NCBI GenBank assembly: GCA_040954595.2
Contig: CM082577.2
Span: forward strand, 16,306,001 to 16,370,000
Length of the DNA stretch: 64,000 nucleotides
Reading direction: 5' to 3'
Origin: Balanoglossus misakiensis
Lineage: Eukaryota; Hemichordata
The position numbers and the translations under genes were made by a program. Numbering within the stretch: position 1 is the stretch's first letter; each line of letters begins with the position of its first letter. The notes below the pieces were generated by a model, which saw only the letters and a program-made list of their open reading frames with translations, had not been told where the DNA came from and ran no database searches. Shown here piece by piece: positions 42,290-53,103 of this stretch.

Positions 42290-42370
42290 TCTGTTCCCGG
42301 CGTTCCACGGCCTCCACCACTGGAGGCCGTGCAGTGTAACCGGGAACACACAGACCAGTACGCAGATCTA
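42290..42370. repeat. Short inverted-repeat element (GTACGC family), copy A
   Basis: GTTCCCGGCGTTCCACGGCC and TCCACCAC are followed by their inverse and by AACACACAGACC-GTACGC. The same words form the ends of the elements at 46.02 and 53.96 kb. Confidence 0.65.
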
Positions 42371-42730
42371 GGAACGGACCGTTTGATTGTTCGGCAGAGC
42401 AGAACAACACGTAACCTAATGTGTACTCAGACAGAGCCAGGCCTGTATGGCTTGTGAACGACGTTGCATAAACGTGTGTCATCCTTGGGTTTACCACTTA
42501 CGAATGCAACATCAGGACAGTAGAAAATGTCGATTGTGGGTGGTTGATCGCCCGATCATTTATTATTTTCAACGCCCGAATGTCGTCGGTCGTCGTCAAA
42601 AACACGATCGACCTCCTCGAAATGCAACATGAAAGTAGAAAATGTCGGTCAAAAACACGATAGACAACCATACATGTTAGAACGAGTACCCCGCCTAAGG
42701 TGAATAGAAACACAATCTATTTAAACCTAC

Positions 42731-44095
42731 CTGATTTGCTTCGGAGAGGACGATGCATCCTCTTGTGTACCCGATGTGTTATTGTTTGGTGTGGTGTCGA
42801 TTCTACGAGGATGAAAAATATATTACAACGTGAATAGACAATTGATTAGGTCTTTACATCCTGAAAAAAAAAAAAATAAGTCATCACCAGCGACCGACCG
42901 ACGGTTTTATTATAACGCTCTTTGGATTCGGTAAAGGCTGTGTCTCTGACACTTCCTCGTTCACTCTTTGTGATGGTATATCTGCTCTAGCAAAGATTAA
43001 AAAGAAAAAAAAAGAAAAAAAAGAAAAAAAAAAAATAGTTGCTGACTAAGCGTATACCCACGTTTGTTTGTTGTTGTTTGTTTGTTTGTTTGTTTTTTTT
43101 TTTTTTTGTGTGTGTGTGTGTGTGTGTGTGTTTTCATCAAATACACAGGATACCCCCGATTACGATAAAATCGAGCAAAAACTTACTGTGGTAAACTCTC
43201 GCCGGATGTGCGAGCACTGGGTTCTTCATGCTGCGCGCCCAAATCACTTTCCTCGTTGAGCGATAACACCTGTTGAAATAGCACATCATTCTGTCATTAG
43301 CTCTAACTGCTGGCGTGGAGGTATTGCTAATGGTATAACAATGCCTGAACACGCGTGTGCTGTATTAGTGGCGTGTGACTGGGGAGAACAGCTACCCCAG
43401 CGATTACAATGCAACAATGTAGCAATTTGCTTGCAAGCCCCTAGACGGCCAGGTCACATAATCACCGTAACATTTCGCGGGCGTCACTGCTCATCTTCTA
43501 CGATCGCAACAGGACAATTTTTGAGATTAATATTTCAATGAAAATGTATTTCATCAAACTTGTTGTGATAAAGGGAGTTGAATTTATGTAAAATCGATGA
43601 GTGAAAATGATAGGAAATCGTACACTGCAATTCGCGGCGACGAATGCACAGCCAGTTGGGTACACATAGAATACACTCACACTCACAGTGAGTGTGAGCC
43701 CACTGCGTTCGTTGCGATAAAAATAAAATAAAATAAAACTTCGCACGCTGGTTAAAACTCAGTGTAGATAGCATACACTTCCTTGTTTGGCTTATCCTCG
43801 TTACCACACTATTCGCCAGTACAATCATGGGGAGAGGGCGTGTGACGCTGATAGTCACGCTGCGCAAAATTAGTACATAGGCCTACATGTACAGTGGGAT
43901 GTACGTGCTACGCGCAGACGATAAGCTCATATATATTCAATGCGCGCCCATTTTAACGGAGAGAAAATATAGCTTACGAATTACATGAAATATACTGACA
44001 TAACATCCACAGGGCAGTCCATTTCTTGGAGTACAATATTGTTCAAAAATGATGTGTTGACTCTTATGTAATGATAATAAGAGAGGACCATAAAA

Positions 44096-44126
<31 letters not shown>

Positions 44127-44325
44127 TAGTACAGATAGTATGTGTTACCCACGGGTGAAAAAAGCTTTGGGTGGGATAATTATAATGTGTCATTAAAAAT
44201 TACTGGGCATTGATCTAAATAATTTACAATGTGTTACTTACCTGGTTATCTTCTTGGTCTTGTCTTCCATGTTGTCGTTCTAAATTAATTATTGTTTCCC
44301 ACTGCTCACTCGCGGAAAAGTCCAT
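42731..44325 (-). pseudogene. Mirror copy of zinc-finger gene exons 1-4, without finger exon
   Basis: The right palindrome arm repeats the first four exons on the minus strand (ATG at 44325, donor of exon 4 at about 42730). Transcription from here would enter the central spacer on the strand that lacks the finger exon, so this copy cannot encode the zinc fingers. Confidence 0.6.
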
Positions 44326-46023
44326 AGTTCCGAACGCAGACGGTATGGATTGTACGTTGTGGACGAATGAAACGCTACTTCGGTCGCACTGCATGAAAAC
44401 CCTATAATACAGACAAATTCACACAAATCAAGTTGCCAGTATTTTAGGCTAATACACGCTAATTCTTGTGAGTCCACATGAATATAGGCTTGCTGAATAC
44501 AAGCAATGGATTTTTGTCTGTATTCATCAGTATAAGCACTATTCTAAATCCATGCATAATACTGAAAAATACAGATTGTACAAGTCTTTAATACATTCTG
44601 TATTAAGAATAGATGGACGATGTATTCACAAAGACCGGTTGGAAATGGTACTGCAAAATACAATCTGTATTCGCAGAGATTTGAGTTCTATTTGCATATC
44701 ATTACTAGAATGACCCGACCAGTGTGAAGGTCAACCTGATTCAGTCCACAGTCCCTCTTTGGTAGATCTAAAATAGTCCATTGATCCTTGTGATCGAAAC
44801 AAGCAACATACACAATACAATTTAATCCATCTATAATATCAGTAGGAAAAACCATGGATGCAATCTTTCCTTATACCTCCATGGAACAACGGAGTAAACT
44901 TAGTTCTTGCCGAAGTGTTAAGACGATTTTAATAACCGTAAATTCAAAGCTTGCAAGTTACGTATATATGAAGGCTTTATACTGCCAGCACTTAATTGCG
45001 TCAATTTGGCCATGCACATAAAAAACCTTGTGCAGGAAAAGACTATACGCTGTAGCCTATTCGCCGGTCTGAAGCCGGCCGGCGACTGTAGCTGCTCAAT
45101 CATTGTTATTTCTTTAGCGCCTGTGCCTACAAGATTGCGAGGTAAAATTAGCGTGTCCGGCTTTGCCTAGCCTGCGCGGCTTCCCCACTGCGGAGGACCA
45201 GCAGCCTAGTCACGCGGCGAGACGGACAGACCCTGTGATCTGATATAGAAAAAATGGGCAGTCCGGCGCACCACGTTACAAATCTCGAGCGCATGTGCCG
45301 TGGCCGGACTTTCTCGCCATTCTACATCTAACAATCCAAATATGATCGTTATATCTCAGAAATGTGCTGACTCTGAGCCATACGCTACAATAACCTGTGC
45401 GTTCAACAACAGTTACTAGAAAAGACGGTTGGGAAACTATCTGGCTGTCCATTGTAAGATGCTCGACTTGGTAAACACTGAGAGTACTTTTCTAGTTAAC
45501 ACCTCCTTCACACCTTCCGAACAATATAGAGTTTCCCAACAGTCTTTTCTAGTAACGCAGTGTGAACCATGCATGGAGGTACGGAACGAAACGGAACACA
45601 ACACTGTTCAACAACACTGGTGATTCATTTTACTTTCTGTAAAAATGTTTGGCCTGGTGACACTTTCTCTGGGGAGCACGTGCAGGGCAACAAGAGAGAA
45701 TTGATCTCGACAGTGGGGAATTCGATCGCCACTATAAGCTCTACCAAAACGAAGTTTCAGGACGTCTGTACCATTGTTACAATTAAGTGCCCCAGGCGTC
45801 TATATGAGTTATCTGGTGGGCCAATAAACTACCGATCAAGGTGAACAAAAGACAGTAATGTTTGTGAAAATGACACGACTGACCGCCAGTGAAATGATTG
45901 ACAGTCTATACCGTGTGCTGAAGATGCGGTTGACACCCACAGTCAGCGTTAATCAAGGCCGGATCGGCCACACATTTGTCAGACATCGTGCAGGTGCTCC
46001 CCGCACCTGGCCCGGTCATGTAT

Positions 46024-46112
46024 AGCCCTGCGTACGGGTCTGTGTGTTACCGGCGTTACCATAGTGGTAGAGGCCGTGTAACGCCGGGAACACACAGACC
46101 TGTACGCATAGC
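46024..46112. repeat. Short inverted-repeat element (GTACGC family), copy B
   Basis: AGCCCTGCGTACGGGTCTGT and its inverse, with a centre of about 10 bases, lie inside the CACTA-like element. This is the most compact family member. Confidence 0.75.
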
Positions 46113-46643
46113 TATGCCGATGACTGCCCTTAGATCCACGAAAGACTGCCTGATCGAGATATGCCCTGGAGACAGCAGGAGCAAAAAAGGGAGAAAAGGC
46201 CACAATGCGCTAATTCAAGCCAAATCCTAACAGATCAAACTTAATTTAAGCGCAATCACCCTAAAAATAATTTGACATCCATTTTGAGCTATTGGGGGCA
46301 CTCCTGTGGGGGGGGGGGGGTCGCCTGATCTCAGCTTGCGTAGGTTTAAGAACATACCATTCAGTAAAAGGTGTGACACACTATATACAGACTACAAAGC
46401 TGCCAGCATTTTGCAAAGCAATACAAGTTTCGGCGTTTTTAAAAGAGTTACAAATTGATTATTTAGAGTAGCATAGGGGGACCTGTACAGCGCCACCATA
46501 GGGTATATATCTCGAATTTGAAAGGTTAAAGTTCAGCAGTGCAGCCGAGCTGATTGAACTACAGTGACAACAGTGCGCAGCAGAGAGCAAGAACAGAGAT
46601 CCACTCCAGTCATATTTTTTATAGAGTTTATAGTACAGAAGAT

Positions 46644-47566
46644 ATGAGCTATCGATCAAGATCGCGAGTTGCTAGTCGATTAACAGCTGACCAAGTTGCA
46701 CATGACATTGTGCGGTCAACTCCAATTCGTCCGTCCAGATGTCCATGCAGCAGGCAATTACTATGTTTTAAATCGTTGACAATAATCTGCACATTCATAA
46801 ATCAGTCTGTTTGAACTGTAGCAGTAACTTCGAATCCAATGGCCGAAAGTGTGTTCTGTAGGCAATAAAAGCGTACTGCCTTTGCTTTTAGACATATGAT
46901 GAACATCACTTAGTCATTTGTGTGTTTTTGAAGGGAGTTGTTTGGTTAGCGGATGCATGATGGAAAATTGCCATGATTATGTTCAACTAACAAATGTAAT
47001 GAGAGTCACTCATTCTTCCATGCTACCCCAAAATACTCATTGTTCTGCAGGAAATGACACATGTGCTTGATAAACTAACTTTAACACATACACAAGGCAT
47101 AAACAAACTGCACACAATAAGCTTGCACACTTCATCACTATTGTTTGTGACATCTCTATTGTTCATGACACCTGGAGATAAGCATGTCTTTGTCATGTTT
47201 TGCATTGTAGTGAAGAGAACAATATAAAACTGGAGAATTGAAGCCTGTGTAAAGGTTGTCATTCAAGAGGCATCTTTCAGCAGGCAGGTTCACCATAATA
47301 CGAAATGCCATTCAAAGAAAAATTTGACTTGATATGTTAGATTTTTAAAAAAATATTAATACAGTTCATTTTTTTTTTATTTTCAGACATTAAAAAGGAG
47401 AGAAAGGGTCGTCAATGCAGATGAGAAAGAATTCTGGGCAAGGGTAAAGGCGAAACTAATGTCGGACGAGGAAGTTGGTGAATCAGAGGACATAGTTTTA
47501 GTCAAGTCGCCGGCCTGGAGAGCTGCACCCCTTAATGAACTGATCAAACACTTGACAGGAGACTAG
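46644..47566 (+). CDS. Possible two-exon gene inside the CACTA-like element
   Basis: The first piece starts at an ATG (46644) with MSYRSRSRVASRLTADQVAH and reads on for about 30 plausible residues. The second piece (47387-47566) follows a good acceptor (…ttttattttcag) and codes 59 residues ending in a stop: basic start (TLKRRERV), then KLMSDEEVGESEDIVLVKSP and WRAAPLNELIKHL. A motif of M-S-D-E-E followed by V-V-x-x-P-x-W-R-x-x-x-L is familiar to me from uncharacterised transposon-associated proteins in animals, near their C-terminus. The donor of exon 1 is not certain. The protein is much smaller than a transposase and its function is unknown. Confidence 0.4.
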
Positions 47567-48795
47567 AGGAAAAGAGAATTTTAGGCAGACTAGTCAAAAA
47601 AAGGCAACGCTCAGCAACTCCATCATCCCGGTCCCGTCCAATCAATGTTTATTCAGAAAACTATGTTGAACCTCAGTAACATTTAAATTGACTAAAATTC
47701 CCTTTTCCTCTAGTCTCCTGCCGAAGCTTGAAATTGTCACCATTATTTCCAATCTCAGGATATCTTTTTATTCTTTATCTTACATTTCCTGCCATTTTTA
47801 TAATATTGCAATATGTAAAAACAGAAAAAAATTTGTGGAGTTAATCTCTTATTTAAGTTTGATTTTAACAGCTATCTTTTTTATTGTAATTTATTTATGA
47901 ATAATAATAAAAAGTGAATAATGAAAAATTTACCCTCTTCATTATGTTTTATTGTTGGCATGAATGTACTAGTAGCATGAGAGGATGTGTGGATGGGAGA
48001 TGTCTTGTCTTGTGTCACAGCTTTGGTCAGTCTGTATTCCCATATGACCCATGATATATTTGAAGACGTTTATACAATACTGATAAAATTCAACCAGTTA
48101 ATTTTTCTGCCTGTAGCCTGACATCAGGATTGATTGTGCTGAAAGATTTACTGGAATGCTATCAATTACATGGGGTAATTCTGCAAATAAACAGTATGCC
48201 CTTTATGAAGAAAATCGCAGGATAAAGTTAATGAAGAAGCAAAGATCAAAAGTCATTAATTTGATGTAAAATCAGTCATGAATCAATATGGAACCCATTA
48301 CCTGCAATGAAAAAATCACACGAATTCATGTCTGTATTTTTCCTAAAGCACAGATGAATACAGACAAGTCCACATCTTTATTCTTTGAAAAATACTGATG
48401 AATTCTTGCAGTGTATTAGCTGGTATACAGAATGGTGCTTATACTTGTCTATCCATTATGAATATATCTGTATTCACGGTGAATACTTTCTATATTAACA
48501 ATGGACTAGACTGTATTCAACTAAAATACAGGCGATTGTCCATGCTTATATTGTAAGTATTATTAGGTTTTCATGCAGTGTCGGTAGAGGGCGCATTTCA
48601 GGATGTAGTAGGTGTATCACCCCCTTAGGTAAGGAACCCTCTCTCTTTAACACATTTCCATTATTGTACCCCACGAACTGAGTAAGATTAGTAACACTAT
48701 AGTACTCTCCATTTACTTGGATATATTTATCAAAACTACTCAGAAATCACATACAATATCATAATAATAATTAAAATGATAAATTATAACATAAC

Positions 48796-48906
48796 ACAAA
48801 AGCTCGACGCACTCCGCTAGTCATTTTCGGCCGAGAGGTCAAATCGGACGACGGCGGCCCCGTTTGAAACAGACAGTATTCCAGCGGCGTTTTCCCCACC
48901 AGATCC
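48796..48906 (-). pseudogene. Partial copy of the ANKRD9-like gene (right arm)
   Basis: Mirror of 39586-39696. Confidence 0.85.
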
Positions 48907-49212
48907 ACCAAATTCTAGTGTTTAAACCAATAAATCTATAAATTTAACTTGATTCGTCGCTAAATGACATGACTCTTATGCATTCACTCACACACATACA
49001 AGCAAAACGCCAGATCAGTTTCCATTAAAAAAACAACAACCATGAACAGTTGGTTTTATTTTCTAAAAAAAACAAACAAACAAACAAACAAACATATCAC
49101 AATTCACAAGATTATAAAACAGATAACTTTGGTCAAACTTGAACATTGAATAATGTACAACATGAACATTGGCAAAGGTACTGCATGGAGCAGTTTGAAA
49201 ACAGATTCAAAT

Positions 49213-50130
49213 TCACATATCTAACGCCAAATACCGTTTTAGAGTTAGCGGTAACGGTAGTTGACCGATCCCGTGAGGTAACCTGTCGTTCAGACCTATG
49301 GATTGTCTTATTGTGAAGCGGCAAAGGTGCTTTAGAAGACAGGGAGAATTTGATATGTCGATGTTTTGGAGGAACCCGTCTTTCACTCCCCCAGTATTTA
49401 AAGCTTCCAACCGTTCAACGATTGAAACATCAATATTTTGCAGTGTTCTCAACAAAAGCTCGACGCACTCCGCTAGTCGTTCCGGCCGAGAGGTCAAATC
49501 GGACGACGACGGCCCCGTTTGAAACAGACAGTATTCCAGCGGCGTTTTCCCCACCAGATCCATGGTTGCCGGGTTCGCTCCGTACTTGAGCAGGGCTCTC
49601 AGGCATTCGACGTGGGCCAACTCACAAGCGACATGGACGGCCGTTCTTGAAAATCCCAACGAACGACACCCTTTGCAGTTGATATAGCAGTCGCCATTGT
49701 AATCATATGTCGGAGGGGCCTCCGCCCTATAATTCTCTCGGCTCTGTGCAGTATTCGCCTCACGCTGCAGTTTCTCGTCGATGGCACTCCTGCAGTGGTC
49801 GAACTTCTTTCTCGCGTAAAAGAGAATCTTCTCCATAATCTGGTGTCTGTCCCACCTCACAGCTAGAATGAGATGCGAGCAACATCGTTTTGATACATCC
49901 AGCGCCTCTGCCAGATGATATTCCAGAAGGTATTCCACGTAGTCGATATGGTTGCACTCAACGGCCAGTGCCAGCGCATCGGCCGGCGTGAAAAACCTGG
50001 CGTCGCTCTTCTCCTCCCAGTCGAACACAACGCGTTTCCGAACTCTCTCTATCCTTTTTGGTGGCTTGTGTTTTCTGATCGCGGTGACTAGCAAGTTATA
50101 AAAAGACAATTGGTCGAATCGTGAAAGCAA
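49213..50130 (-). CDS. ANKRD9-like ankyrin-repeat protein with SOCS-box-like end (right arm)
   Basis: The protein is identical over all 305 residues to the left-arm copy at 38362-39279, on the opposite strand, with the same ankyrin and SOCS-box-like parts and the same missing ATG. An intact frame in both arms may mean function or simply recent duplication. The promoter-proximal TATA box is also kept. Confidence 0.8.
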   Translation of the reverse strand: MLSRFDQLSFYNLLVTAIRKHKPPKRIERVRKRVVFDWEEKSDARFFTPADALALAVECNHIDYVEYLLEYHLAEALDVSKRCCSHLILAVRWDRHQIMEKILFYARKKFDHCRSAIDEKLQREANTAQSRENYRAEAPPTYDYNGDCYINCKGCRSLGFSRTAVHVACELAHVECLRALLKYGANPATMDLVGKTPLEYCLFQTGPSSSDLTSRPERLAECVELLLRTLQNIDVSIVERLEALNTGGVKDGFLQNIDISNSPCLLKHLCRFTIRQSIGLNDRLPHGIGQLPLPLTLKRYLALDM

Positions 50131-50217
50131 TCCTCTGATCTCGACGATGTTCGTTAAAAATGCGCATTGACCATATCCACAATACGCCCAAGAGAACGAT
50201 GGTCATGCAGGGCTAGC

Positions 50218-50225
50218 CTTTTATA
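50218..50225 (-). promoter_or_regulatory. TATA box of the ANKRD9-like gene (right arm)
   Basis: Mirror copy of the TATAAAAG at 38267. Confidence 0.5.
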
Positions 50226-50499
50226 CAGTCTCAAATAGGGAAAGGGCTACCACTCATCGCCTCCTCTGCCTCCTCCGCCTCCGCCTCCTCCCAACATTTA
50301 GGGTTCCTTACCTTAGGGGGTGATACACCTCCGCCTCTCATCGCCTCCTCTGCCTCCTCCCAACATTTAGGGTTGTCTACCTCATGGGTGATAGGCCTCC
50401 TTCGCCTCTCATCACCTCCTCCCAACATCACCTCCACTGCCTCCTCTGCCTCCTCCCAACATCACCTCCACTGCCTCCTCTGCCTCCTCCCAACATCAC

Positions 50500-50930
50500 C
50501 TCCACTTCCTCCTCAGCTCCTCCTCAGCTCCTCCTCTTCCTCCTCAGCTCCTCCTCAGCTCCTCAGCTCCTCCTCTTCCTCCTCTTCCTCCTCAGCTCCT
50601 CCTCAGCTCCTCCTCAGCTCCTCCTCAGCTCCTCCTCTTCCTCCTCAGCTCCTCCTCAGCTCCTCCTCAGCTCCTCCTCTTCCTCCTCAGCTCCTCCTCT
50701 TCCTCCTCAGCTCCTCAGCTCCTCCTCTTCCTCCTCAGCTCCTCCTCAGCTCCTCAGCTCCTCCTCTTCCTCCTCAGCTCCTCCTCAACTCCTCCTCTTC
50801 CTCCTCAGCTCCTCCTCTTCCTCCTCTTCCTCCTCAGCTCCTCCTCAGCTCCTCAGCTCCTCCTCTTCCTCCTCAGCTCCTCCTCAGCTCCTCCTCAGCT
50901 CCTCCTGATCCTCCTCCCCAAATCCGAGTG
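50500..50930. repeat. CCT-rich minisatellite (right arm)
   Basis: The inverse of the left-arm array but about 140 bp longer and with a different order of unit variants, so the array has changed length since the arms duplicated. Confidence 0.92.
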
Positions 50931-51119
50931 CTACGGCTCCAACCTATACTACTGTCACGTGAGCGCGTCTCAGCCAATCACGAATACGACATAATACGTA
51001 AGGTGTAATAAAATATCTTAATGTGTATCTGTACGTCATATATCTCATCAAGGTGAACGTGTGAACTATAACATCCAACACATTTTCTTAAGAATTTCAT
51101 CTCGAGAGGTGATCGACAT

Positions 51120-51590
51120 TTTTTATTCAAAGCAGGAGCCTACATACAAACAATGGAAATTGTGTTTTACAGGATAATCGTTCAGATACTGAACAATAGG
51201 AAGACGCAGTGGCGTTCAATACCTGGACACTTGCACTACAGATGTGCATTGTCCGGCTTACAGCACACCAAAATATCTGCTGTAAAGCCCGGCCAACCAC
51301 GAACAACATTCCTGCAGTCAAATTACGATTGGAACGATCAACGAGTCGATCAATGGTCGAGAGTGGCCGCGCGCAGAGCATTTGCATAGAGCTTCACCAG
51401 GTGCTTCACAAGTTCACACGTCACTTTATTCGTGTCACTGCATGCACGGTGATATTTGCATATTTCTTGTGTTAGGGGTCCGTGTGTCAGTGTAGTCCAT
51501 TTCTTAAAAAGCATATACCATTTCGTTTTGCTACTTTCCCTTACTTAGAACAATCACAAATTATTGTACACAGTTACTGAGTACAAAACA
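51120..51590. other. Sequence between palindrome and cyclase gene
   Basis: Only overlapping small ORFs of no clear character. It contains the presumed 3' flank of the minus-strand cyclase gene; no polyadenylation signal was pinned down. Confidence 0.4.
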
Positions 51591-51593
51591 TGA

Positions 51594-53037
51594 CTACACT
51601 GCAAAAGTATACGTCAGATACAAAGAAATTGCGATCACACTCAGGAGGCTGGGCACCGCAGATGGTCGACTGGCATCTGACACAGACTGTAATATCTGGC
51701 ACTCACGTGACTCGGGGTCTCCAGCACACAGGATGTAACGAACGTCGCTGTGGAGACAAGTTAAAAAGATCTGAAGATTCTTTACGGCGCGGCATGGCAA
51801 AATTCACCACACGCAAAGGCAATTCGTTTCTTTCCTGAATACCCCGGAACTTTTAGACTGAAATGTGCCCTTGACTCGCTCCACTACATGTATGTCTGTC
51901 AAATTCAAATGTGTTTGAAGACATTTCATTTGTTTCAGATATACAGACAAACAACTTTATTTTACTCACTCGGGGTCGTCTATACATGTGTAACGTATTC
52001 CCCGTTCGTCCAGTAAATTCTGCAACCTTAATATTGATTTCTCGCCACAGCTTTCTCTATAAAAGAAACATACCAAACGTGCCATCTGCAAGATGTCTTT
52101 GAGAAAGGAGCTTGGATGGGCGGCCATCTTGGATTTTTCTGTTGCTAACGCTGCCTTTGTCCAAGAGTAACGACAGTTTGTGCACGTGACCCTGGAAAAC
52201 TCAATACAAGAACAGTAACAGCCTCAAGAAAACATGCGCGAATTTGCGCATGCTCAAATAACCAGGGCGACATTATACATGTACTCACATCTTGGCACGA
52301 TTGAGGGTGTGGATGACCAATATAGAGAGTGACGTCACTCTGTCTGGATCCAGCTTGGGGAGTTCGTATGCAGCGAAATAACTGTAGTACAGAAGAAGTT
52401 GACATACACCTTAACAGTCCGTTGTTGGGGTTGCATATGAAAAATTATGGGATGTCATACACTAAATACATGTATGTGCCATCTTTACATTAAACGCTGT
52501 AAGTTCACACAATACTTGTATTGAGAGCAGGACCAAACAACTTCCGTCAACAAACACAGACACTAATTGTGTCACGTGATATAGAAGTCATAACCAATTC
52601 CAAATACTAGAACACGACCATTATTGCTGACTAGTAAATTCCTATCTAAAACTTGAATTCAACTATAACAAGAACAGTGACTGCACACTTGTAGCCTGTG
52701 TTGCTATAAATCTATAAATACTGGGCAGTTCACCTTGCCTACTTTGTATACATTAAAGACTGGTGAAAGTATGACATATACCTGTTCATTCGGAATGCGT
52801 CGTGGCCTTCTCTTGAACCGTTTAGCATAATTGTGGCGACGCCACTTGCTTGAAGGGCAAACTGTGATTTAAAATATATGTTGTTAAATTTCCATCAGGA
52901 GTAACCACTGTCAAGGTCAATACCATCACAATTGCATCATCATAAATTGTCTTTTATCATCATCATCAGCATCAGCATCACCACCACCACCAACCCCCCC
53001 CCCCACCAAACGCCACCACCACCAGTTCCACCAACAC

Positions 53038-53103
<66 letters not shown>

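Larger units (their letters stand above)
44387..48580. mobile_element. CACTA/EnSpm-like DNA transposon, non-autonomous, 4.2 kb
   Basis: The ends are CACTGCATGAAAACC and its exact inverse. TCG flanks both ends (44384-44386, 48581-48583), while the left palindrome arm shows the empty site with a single TCG (CGACCGAAGTAGCG region at 39908). Both subterminal regions (about 300-400 bp) are filled with AATACAG/CTGTATT words in both orientations, as in CACTA elements where the transposase binds such repeats. A 3-bp duplication and CACTG ends fit this group. No transposase domain was recognised. The interior holds one small gene-like region, a GTACGC-family insertion and otherwise unassigned sequence. 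Confidence 0.82.
48610..50330 (-). mobile_element. Segment with 31-bp inverted ends enclosing the ANKRD9-like gene (right arm)
   Basis: Mirror copy of 38162-39882 with the same inverted ends (48610-48640 and 50300-50330). Confidence 0.45.
42660..50952. repeat. Right arm of the large inverted duplication, with an insertion
   Basis: It is the inverse of 37693-41627, interrupted by the 4,194-bp element at 44387-48580. Without that insertion the arm would be about 4.1 kb, slightly longer than the left because its minisatellite has more units. Confidence 0.92.

Noticed and set aside
37693-50952. Palindrome as a pure assembly mirror artefact
   Set aside because: Arms differ by substitutions, simple-repeat lengths and a 4.2-kb insertion with a target duplication, so both arms are real sequence, although long-read proof is still absent.
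50373-51008. 211-codon plus-strand ORF in the right-arm minisatellite
   Set aside because: Same cause: a low-complexity reading of the CCT repeat with no start context or domain.
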